The notes under the pieces were generated by a model. The model made no database searches and had not been told where the DNA came from. It saw only the letters and a program-made list of their open reading frames with translations. From Gonatopus flavifemur (lineage: Eukaryota; Arthropoda; Insecta; Hymenoptera; Dryinidae), in contig JAFFJZ010000008.1 in the NCBI GenBank assembly GCA_018340375.1, positions 2,852,001-2,916,000 on the forward strand: a stretch of DNA of 64,000 nucleotides, given 5' to 3'. This document shows, in pieces, positions 1 to 10,900 of this stretch (within the stretch, counting starts at the first letter, position 1; each line of letters begins with the position of its first letter). A program made the position numbers and the translations under genes.

Positions 1-1764
1 TGGTTTTGTATAGCACAAGAAATCCTGTAAATTTCTATTGAATACCTCTCAAACATCAAACCTTTAAGGAAGATCTAATGGATACTGTTTGAAAATTTTA
101 CATTTGGATTTCATTCAACTTTTTCTACACGGACATGGTTCTGATCCTCGCAAAATTTCTTCACGTTCTCCAAACTTTCTTCCGATTGTTTCATCACTTT
201 GTCCTCAAAATATTAGAAAATGAAATAAAATATGGAAATTTTGTAAGCACGAGGAGAGAAATAGGGCGAATGATTTTTCATTGAAAAAAAGTTGAGTTAT
301 TCCAGAAATCGTTCATAGTTCATATACGTATTAGGAATGATGGAAAAGGTATATTCCATATGCATCTTTTGCATATTTCGTCGAAGTAACCATTGTATTT
401 GATGTGCCATTCTTTCTACGTCACATTTCGTCGAATAAAGATGTAAAATGTGAGCGCACGAAGGTGTAACACATAGTTTATTCATTTTCATATTGTTTTA
501 ATCTGCTATTCAAAATGCGATCCACATAAAATTGGAGGAACTAAAAGAAGGTACGGAAAAATCAATATAAAGAGGTTAATTCAAGGGAAGTTGGACTGTT
601 TCTTGGTGTCATGATTCTGAATTATCTAAACTGCTGTGGATGACGTTCGAAATATGTTGGAACTAATCGTTTTGAGTTTCAGCACTTGTTATACGTACCT
701 CAAGTTGCATCAAGCCAATTACTTCATCTTCATAATTGAAAACATCGAATCAGAAATATTTGGAGCGAGCTGGGACAACTTGAAGCATGCTCAATGAACT
801 ACGACGCTATTATGAATTATGATAGTGAGCATATCATGATTCACATGCCTGTCAATAGCCCTCAGTGTTGAAGCTTATCGAAAGTTGATATACCTCATTG
901 AATTTGTCGTGGAATTTATTCGTGGTCTCAGTGTTTATAAATTTTTAGGTCAAGGTTGTTTCTCATATGCTTGTACCGTTCGAGGACAATCATTCTAAAT
1001 AATGTGATTCTTATAGGGTTACCATATGTGTCCGGGGAAAAACCCGGACATGTACTCTTTTCAAGAATGCGGGAACATCCGCCAGGGTTTTCGACTTGTA
1101 CTCTCAGTACTCTTTTTGTTCTCTTTTTAGAGAAGGAATTAGATCTACATTTTAATATCGGAAAAACCGTATTATAAAGAGTACATGTCCGGGTTTTCCC
1201 GGACGTATGGTAACCCTAGATTCTTATGACAATGATGCAACAACTACAAACAAATATCTCCCTTCGTAAAATATTCCGAATAAATATTCTATTTCGTTAG
1301 AACTTTTATGACGAGGTAAGAATCCCCAGCATGAAATTAGGCAGCACCAATAGAATGGACGTGGATCAATCTCTATTATTCCTGCTGACCTACTTGGGGT
1401 CGATATACCCGTTTTTACTCCACACGGAGTGTACATTTCTACAGAACAATGAAGTTTCAAAATACAGTGAGTATCTTTCTCTCAAAACAGGGGTTCTTCT
1501 TTTGTATTTCTCGGCACAAAAAAGTATCAGATATTTTTGCTGAATGACATGTCATTCACCCAGTTGATATGCGCTCACGCCGCCAACAACGTGAGGCTTG
1601 TACGACAACGTGCAGACTATTGGTGAATCTATATAATCACTAACATTGAAACTATGCATATTTCTCCAGTTGTCCACGCAGTATTTCAATGTGGATCCTA
1701 CGAGGGACTGTGTTTTTGAGGTAAGGTGTACGTCTAGATTCGAAGGTATCGAGTAACGAAATGT
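1..1764. other. Left flank of the Mlp exons, mostly no gene seen
   Basis: Apart from the hairpin transposon at 1014-1218, nothing coding was recognised here. It may be an Mlp84B intron leading to further LIM exons beyond the window, or 3' flank if C1/C2 are terminal. Confidence 0.4.
1014..1218. mobile_element. hAT-type MITE with 8-bp target duplication
   Basis: Ends are TAGGGTTACCATA and its inverse, with inverted arms of about 45 bases that include CCGGGTTTTCCCGG and ACATGTACTCTTT. GATTCTTA flanks both sides (1006-1013 and 1219-1226). An 8-base duplication and TAGGG ends are the hAT pattern. No transposase is encoded. Confidence 0.8.
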
Positions 1765-1907
1765 TTAGAAACACGGGATCGATGGGAGAACTAGATGTAG
1801 TTTAAGAGAGGGCGCGTACCCCTCGTCCTCAATATCGCACTGCAGCCCGATCCACACAACCCCAGCGTGGCCAATACCTCGCGGACCGAATTTCTTCGGA
1901 TAGCAAG
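1765..1907 (-). CDS. Mlp84B: Mlp exon C2: end of LIM2, version 2
   Basis: The exon starts after acceptor TTAACAG at 1908 and gives [16 protein letters not shown], an alternative LIM end to that of C1 with the same phase at its start. The open frame continues [14 protein letters not shown] and ends at TAA 1765-1767. A possible donor GGG|GTTGTG would end coding after HAG. The distance to C1 is only about 55 bases past the C1 stop, so C1 and C2 look like a tandem exon duplicate. The true 3' end is uncertain. Confidence 0.72.
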
Positions 1908-4900
1908 CTGTTAAGCAGACAAGCGCATCATATATAGTGAGAGTGTAGAAACCGAGGCGGGTTTATCTCTCGTGCGTCCCGTCTCGTCTCGACTCCAATT
2001 GCAAACCAACCCACCCATTGGCGTAGCAGTCGCTCTGCAGGGCGCCGCCACCCTGGCCATAACCATAACCCTTCGGTCCGAATTTCTTTCCGTAGCATAC
2101 TGTAGAAAATATGCGTTACAGGCGATGGGTATATACTTTTCGTATCGGTTATCATGAAAGTATATAAATATCGCCGACATCATGTCGCTTCTGCGAAGCG
2201 TTGTATCGTCAAAGATATATACCTGTCTTGAACAACACAAGGATAAATTGAGATATGTGAAAAGTTCCATCGATCGAGGAAGATATTATTCTTTTGGAAT
2301 ATTTGAATTATCCGTGTGTTGTTCAGTAACAAAATTTCTCTATTTCTTCCATCACATTCTTATAGATTTATACAGTCGTACTTCAGAATATTCTGCAAGC
2401 AGCATTTTAATCTACACAGACGAAAGGAAATCGACAACATTAGTTATAAATGCCAAAGTTTGAATCAATAATCGAATCCATGTGTTTCACTTATGGAAAT
2501 CTTCAATATGTTATATGAAGTTTATAATCAAACATCAACTTGGAATATGTAACGTAGTAATCTCTGTGTAATAAATTTGCATCAGTGCTGTTTGAAGATA
2601 TTCATACGCATTCACACTCATCGCAGAAATATAATTTGTATTTCCAGATACCACCGGATTTTTGTACCCATTTGTTATGGGATCATGCGTCTGGAAAATT
2701 GTGAGGAATGTATAGAGCACGAATTTTGTTGCGGGAAAATTCGCTCTGATGGTAACTCTGGTATCCTCTCAATGTATGAGCCTCAGTCTCCACTCACCCA
2801 GTCAGAATTCTACAACAGATGCGGTACTGTACCAGTACAGGCTAATACTGGCAGTCGACTAGCAGTCTGTACTGAGGCAATATTGGTATTCGTCTGGAAT
2901 GATAATGCTTTTCTGTACTGGCTACTTGGTACTGGTCCGGTACTGATCATCGAGAACGGTTTTTAGTACAGACACAGTACTTTAAATTGATACTGTCATT
3001 GATCCTGGTACAGAACTTTTTATTTTGTTCTTTGGTGTATACAATCGGTTCGAAGGGCGATACTGATATAGACCTCAAGAATGTCTCAGTAAACATTTCC
3101 AACTTCCCGAAGGCGGATTCTTAAGTGGATACCAGTTTTTATTGGGACCTCTCTTTTTATCGTATGAGCCTGTCCTCTTCTAACCAACGTGCTCTGATGG
3201 TAACGCTCGTATCCCCATCAAACAAACTTTAGAAATATTTTCCTTTGATAAGACATTACGAAATTCTCAGTATTCAAGTTACATAGAAAATGAGTTAACT
3301 ATTGAGATAACGAGCATATCGGTTACCCTAATGATCAATGAGTATAATCAATGGATTTCGGTCAGCTTTGAAATTAAGCATTCCACAGCGTTTCACCAGA
3401 AAAATACGTTTCTTGGTTTCGCGTCAAAAATTCGTCCTCGAAAGATTGGGTATGTTTCCTGGGATACCTTATATGCAATATTTCAATGATCTCCTCCTGC
3501 TCTTGAATCTCAAAACTAGGAGTCACCGATTAGGCTTCCTATTATTCGTAGTTGGCCAACATCAAGCTCTCAGTGCTGATTTATCAGTACAGGCCAGTAC
3601 TATATTCCCATGTATTCAGTACGTAACCCGTGCATGATAGAGCCTGCACCTGTTGTCAACATTGGCATAATTCGAATTTTTCTGAATGGGTGGGCAAACA
3701 TTGAAAGCATCTTATAACAAAAGCGTCCAAAGCTTGTAGTTGCATGGTTTTTTTTAAGAGCTTGTTTATCCTCTCCGTTTATGGAAAAAGTAACAAGGAG
3801 CAAAAAATTTTATTCAAATATAATCACTGAGGAATGATCAGAAATTGCTCCTGAAGCATGAATAATCTTTTCCGGAAGGAACCATCAACGATCAATCTGA
3901 GTTCCCATTATTTTCTCATCCAACTTGTTTCAAATTGTGTAATTTATACCCTGAATCCATGGCACTTGGAAATTAAATTCAATTTCTGCGAGAACACAAG
4001 CATACAAAGAATTTCCATGACCTGTTGACCATGAGCAAGTGGCCACACCATTCACCTTTATAGTATCATCGAATGTTTCTCACGATATTTATGTATTTAT
4101 GTACAAAATCGCGGGTTCCATTGTACCGAAGTGATACCCAGGAAAAAATGACCAGATGTAATCTTTATTCAAATTGCAACAAACTTCTCTAAATAAAAAA
4201 AAACTGTCATTTCGGTTGGCATTTGTTTTTTATACGTTAAAGTATAAATCTATGTTCTAACAAATATAAAAATTTTCTGATAATTGAACAAACAGTTGCT
4301 CATTGAGATTAAATATCGATTCAGATTCAATCGATTCATCAATTCCATCAAAAATATCGATATTGCGAAATATTACCGATCACTAGTTCGTATTTCTGCT
4401 TTTCAACCACTTACGCAAAACGCACACGGCCTTTAAATATTTTGAATGAGATGATTCCTCGTTCTGAGTCCAAAAATTACATGATTCATAATGATGGTAC
4501 ATAATATAAAGGTTCATTTGATTCAAAAATGAACAGAAATTAGAATAATCTATTAAAAAACATCTCATTTCGCTTCACAATCGTATAGCGAGGGTTCTTA
4601 CTATATTGGCAATATTCCATCGCCGGGTAGAGGAGTCATCTATTTGCATCATCCAAGTAACTGTTGTCACGCATTAGTGAATCATCGTTGAATGACGTAG
4701 AATGAAACAAATGATCCCTCGCTATAATTTTGAATTCGAAAAGATAGCATGAAATCATCACTTTTCAAATATATCCATCATTTATGAATTGGCTAAGATG
4801 TTAACAGTCATGTATTTCACGCGTCCTTCTTCATATTTGCCAACTAATTTCCATTCCACTACATTTTATTGGAATTTCTATATCAATCATATCTTCATAC

Positions 4901-7900
4901 CTCAATAAGAAAGGATGAAATCCGTTCCTTACCTTTACAATAGATATCCTTATCAGGACCTTCACAGCAGTTGATAGAGTCTAGCCTCTTGGAACAGGTG
5001 GCACATTTAAAGCATTCCTTGTGCCATTGCTACACGAGAGACAAAGGGGTTTGTTTGTTAGTCACTGACATTTTCAAAAATTATTCGATAAAAACGTAAA
5101 CTTCATAAAATATTATGAACAATCATTCTTCAATCCTTCTAAATGTGTCAATCACATAGGACGATTAAATATTAGTAGAAACCGGATTATATGCATGATC
5201 AGTCATTTCTGCATGGATTTTTTCTGTTTCTATTGAACCAAATCAGTTCTGTATTGATGACTGAGGACAGGATTACATGAAAAAAATGATGCACATTCGA
5301 TTGCAACTGAATTGGTTCAATGGAGATGAAAAAGAATTCATATGGAAATATTGATTATACATATAACTCAATCTCTCACTATTAGATACTTACGAAATGT
5401 TTACTCAAATTCATAATATTAACAAAGATTCCACTTTATTTTGTGGATGATTCGTGTGGAATAGAACAAAAAAACAATTATGCTTCTTTTCATTCCATTA
5501 TTCAACAAAATGGGTTGCATTCACGGTATCGAGTACAGGATACAATTATGGAATTCAGGTAATATAAGTACACCTTGCTGTGTTTTTCTTCGTTCTATCA
5601 CTAAGGTACAAATTAGTAACAAGTGTACGTCAATGAGAATCACATCAAACGATAAACTAAACTCATCATAAAAAAATACCTCGACAATATATTTCATGAT
5701 CCGGGCCATCGCAATGCAATGTTGAGTCCAAAGTCCGCTGACAGATTTTGCACTTGAAGCATGATTTATGGTAACCCTGATTACAAGTAGAAAAGACAAT
5801 ACGTTTTCAGCTTAGATACAAATTCCTGGGTTCTGATGTTCATTTTTTGGGTAGATCAATAATAAAATTTGTGGCGTGTGTTAATCTTCTTCCCATACAT
5901 GTGAATTCATATTATGTTTCATACATATAAAATGGTGCCAAAAAGCTATTTTCCAACTAATAGTAAGCAACAAAGATCGTGCAGGCTTTTTGGATAGCTG
6001 CCAAAAAACGTATAACCAGGAAAGTGGTCTTGGGCAGTTATCAAAGGAAAATAACTGATGCACAGGTCTCTTATACATCTGTCGAGTTTCACTTCCCCTC
6101 GACCTCTTTCTGGATATAATATTTATTTTTCCATCTTCCCACGCTTCAAGTATAAAATCCCTCTTTCATAATTCACGAGAATGTACGAATTTACGAATTT
6201 CTCTTAATATCAGCAAACATCTAATCTCTCATTCCAATTTGTACCCCTTGGAGAATGTTTTCAAATTATTCCGAATGTGCCCCTGGGACCATGACATTTC
6301 CTATGCCTCGAGATGCACAGAAAAAATATTTCTTTGAATCTTTGTTGATTCAAAAAACATTTATTATTTTATTATCCTTGAAAATAACAAATGTATTTGT
6401 ATCAAAAAATTATTATTTTCTTTCAAGAAATATTTATTTGGGCCTATTCAAATAACAAATCTTTTTGAACAAACTCAAATTCGTCCTATAACATCTTTCA
6501 GATACCCACTAAAAATTGTTGGAACCAGATAAAATTTTCGTTACCCAAACTTTCGCAATGTCCTCGGAAGATCCGTGACATATTTTTAAGTGGTAGAACA
6601 GAAGAAGAGAAAAGTCCTTCTACATTATACTGACATTCATTACACATGAAATGTATGTGTATTTGTCAAATAGATACCGAGGTTCATATTTGGATCTCCA
6701 AATAACGCTACATCTACCCTGGTGAGGATCAATATTCGAAAAAAGCGAGTATTGGAACAAAAGTGTAAAAATTTTTCAACTTATACGATTTAGGCATTGA
6801 GTTGCTGTTTCTATCACGCTTTCATGTCCTGGTGGAAAAATAACGTTCACCAAACGTGAGAAGAATGTTCATCGATACAAGGATCATACTCAGACCGTGC
6901 CAAGCAGTGATCCCAGAATGCAGGAGCTGATAGTCCTGACTATGCAACCCTTTGTGACTGTTGCAAGTTTACCGCATGGATAAGTCAAATAATAAAGATT
7001 ATACTGTAGTACAGTGTAGTCACTGGCTACAATATACTCCTCCTTGTTCCAAATTAACGTGCCATAAGACCGTGGTAGTCTTCAAAAGGTACATGGTAAG
7101 GTTCGCTAGCTCTCGCATTCCAGGATTACTGGCGTCAATTGATTCTTCCTGATAGAAATTACGATGAGTCTTCATAAAAAGTTCGTGAACACTTCAATTT
7201 CAACATTCTGTAAACGTTCTAGAAACTTCAATGACATCACACTTTTGTGAAAACAGTTTTTTGCCAAATTATCCCTCTCAAACTTCTCATATTCTATCAA
7301 TTGACTTTAGAAGTGCTTTTCTTGTATGCTTAGTTGCACGTTCAATTTTCACCAAAGTGTCGTTCCATAGGCTCCATTTTCACCAGAGCAGATATGTTAG
7401 CTGTGAAGATTGGAAAATTCCAAAGGACGTTTTTTTGTATCTCAAACACATCAACGGACATTTAACCTTCGCTAGTTGATTATCGTATAATAAGTGAAAG
7501 ATAGATAATAACTCACCCTGCCTCGAGCTAACATTTGTTCTGCGGCGTAAACATAACCTCCACAACGAGGACATCCTTCACCTTCTGGTGCTTTAGCGAT
7601 GGCGCGTGGTTCCAATATGGCGTTTGATCCTCTCGAGAGATTCCTAAAATTATCGTTCGTTTATAATCAATTCTAAAAAAATTTTGAATGTTATTTGATT
7701 CGTCTCTATGCACAATTTCTCTATTTCTACAATCTCCATCAAGAAACCGAACTACGACTAAATTTAGATCAGCATGAAATGTAGTGCAAATTGCATTTCA
7801 TCGGGACAGTAATCTAAGTGTATGAAAATTCATTCTTCATCATTGGGATCAAAGATTTGCTCCGCATTAGGATTCTCCATGAAATCTCTTTCTCCCAAGC

Positions 7901-10900
7901 AATAAAGGATTCATGACTGATGACTCTATTTTCACATCAGCTACAGTCGGTACTCTTTCAAATTAATTCTTTCACTAAGGCAACAACTATTGATTCAGAT
8001 AATCGAGTCAATTAAAGGGTCCCGACTCTATTTTTAACAATTATTTGTATAAAAAATTGTCATTGAATATTGTGAACCCTCTAGAAACGAATATAACAAA
8101 AATCCCACTACAAGGATAAAAGGATTGAAAAACCACGCTAATCGAGAGAGTGGTGTAGAACAAATTTGATGGTCAAGTTAATGTTCTCCGTTCACTCTCA
8201 ATACACAACCAATTTTCACTCTTTCAAAAATACTTCTTACATAATAAAAACATCAAAAACAGTTCAGCAACGGAATACCATTCGAATATCATGAAAAATG
8301 GAGTTTTCGTAAAAAAAAACACCCTGAATTTTCATTTATACTCTCAGCCATCAGTTACTGAATCGTTTATTCCACCAACAAAAACAAAATAGAAGGCGAA
8401 AAAATAGTTTTACAAATAAAAAAATATTTCACATAATAAGTTAGCGTTGTTAGCAGATGTTAGTTATGTTAATGTATTTCACTGAACTTTGTTCCCCGTG
8501 AAACCATGCAAATGGTTTCCGCCGAGCCCCGAGAGGAGAGCCGAGAAGCAGATGATACAATAATAAAAAGGATAAAAAGAGAGTTTGGGCTCCTTGTGCG
8601 CAACGTGTGTGTAATTACACAGTGTAACGTGGGAAAAACGTACGAAATACTCACTCAAGAGTTAGGTGTTAGCAAGATTACGGTGTTAAGTATCTGAGGT
8701 ACGTGAAGGCCATGCAGGATTTGGAACAGGTTCGTCAATCTACCGTAAAAACCTTTGATGATAATATTCATGTACTCAACAATAAGCTTAATCCAACACG
8801 CGACAAAAAAAGAACGTAGACAGAAGAAGAAAAATAAAATAATAGAAAGAAAAAATTGGAAAAAGTAGAGAGCGAGAGAAAAGAGATAGGCGGTATCTGA
8901 CTCGGTGCTCACCATTTTAAGATCACGTAATATCACGAATCACTTTGCGTGCGCTTTGCATGATAACGCAACTTTTTTTCTCAACGGACCTCCGATGGCT
9001 CGAACTCGGCGGGGCTGGCGGGGTAAGGTGTGTGGTATGATTTTTGTTTGTTGCTCTCAGAATTTTCTTTCTTTTCACGGAAATGTTTTTCGTTCATGGA
9101 TTCTTCTGTTTTATGTTTATAATGATTATACTGTCGAGTAGTGAGGTGGAAATGGATGATACCAGGATAGGAATTGCTCATAAGGGATGGAATAAACTCA
9201 TTCGTTGATGTATAAAATAGCTGAATTGATGTGATCTTTGTTTTCTACGTTGTTCGCTCTATTTTTGAGCTCGGCCGGTTCTAATTCGATTATTGTATCG
9301 AGAATTGGGTAATGTCGCTTATAAAATATAGTGTATAAAATGATGAATCTGAAAGAATAATCATTACGTAGAATAATGCATGAAAATGATTCCATAATTC
9401 TTTGATTATCACTCGTATATTCGCAATTTCAATTATCTCTTTTTCTCTCACTCTCTTCTTTTCTCTGCCTTGACTTATTGGTACAACATCGTCAGATTCG
9501 ATGCATCATCATCAGGAGAAAAATATGCCGACGAATATACGAGGATATCAATATAAGAGGAATGCGATTCGAGATTTGTGATTGGAAATCATAATTTTCT
9601 TGTAATTCAGCAAGAGCATATTTAGTAGAAGCATTACCCACTCGATTGGTGTAATCGAAATCTCAATCAAGTTGAGTTTAAACAGATTTATGATAATTTC
9701 AATCATAGTATATTGTTTGAAATAATCGAACAATCCCCTCGTTTTATCATTTCGAGACTTCCTCAATGTTAGAATTTGAGCATGACAAAATCAACGATAA
9801 TCGGTCGATATTTTGACCTGACAACATTACATGTTACATTTTTATGAATCAACCATTCCTTTCCGATAACAACTTAGAAAGAAAATTCATAAAGTTATGT
9901 CATAAACTCGCGGATCACCTATTCCACGCTCTACCGCATTACCCAATCCTCATCAATTCTTCAAACGAATGAATCAACTGAATTACGAAAATACGTATAT
10001 AAGTGTGACTCGTGTGAATCAATCAAAATAAAATAAACTTGACGGTATTTTTTAATGATTTTTCTTGTATCTTTTTTTAATTTTAATGATATTTATTACA
10101 GATGGTACAAATGATCCTATAAACTATAACGTTGACGTACGCAGAAAAGAAAACATCGTTACATCACGAGACATGAACCATCTCGTCATACTGGAGTATT
10201 AAAAAAAAAAGAAATTGTCATTGGAAAAAGAATAGGAGAGTAATCAGCGAAGAGATAATCAACGTCATTCTCGCCACTAATCTGCATCAGACGATGTGTA
10301 AACTCCGAATTTCAATGCGAAAGAAACACCAAATCGACGCAAACGTTACAAGTGTGTGAGAAAATGAAAAAAAAAAAAAATTCTATATGAATCATAAACA
10401 GTGTTGTTTCTGGATTGAGATCGACTTGAATTGAATTAAGGGAATCGTAAGCATATACACATTGAAACGATGTTCATTCGGTTACGGCATCTCATTAGAT
10501 CTTGAAATCCCAGATGAATTTGATCCAAAACATAGTGATCATTACATTGGAATCTTTAAGAGCATCATTATCATCATTACGTTGAGAGCATCTTCACTTA
10601 CAGGATCATCCCAATATACTCTTTCACACATCTTTACGCATACGTTTGTTTCACATAAGTGTACATACATATATATATATACATATATATGTACACACAC
10701 ATACAAACTTTGGATATGGATTCGAAAAAATTCGATGCTAAATCACCTGGTTTACGACGGGTGGTTTGAAACATTTAGTCGCGTTTCATGAATACAACTT
10801 GTATGTAAATGTATGTTGAGGTCTCTAATTCGTGCACTACTTATTCGTGTACTTGTGTGTATGTGTGTATATACATATACATTTATAAAAAGTCAATTAC

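Noticed and set aside
770..790. Possible extra LIM exon (GCATGCTTCAAG on the minus strand)
   Set aside because: Only an AC-F-K resemblance; the LDS and CxxC parts of a LIM centre are missing nearby.
8506..8697. 63-codon plus-strand ORF with helix-turn-helix-like end ([10 protein letters not shown])
   Set aside because: Too short and without partner frames; the resemblance is weak and it lies in an Mlp intron on the other strand.
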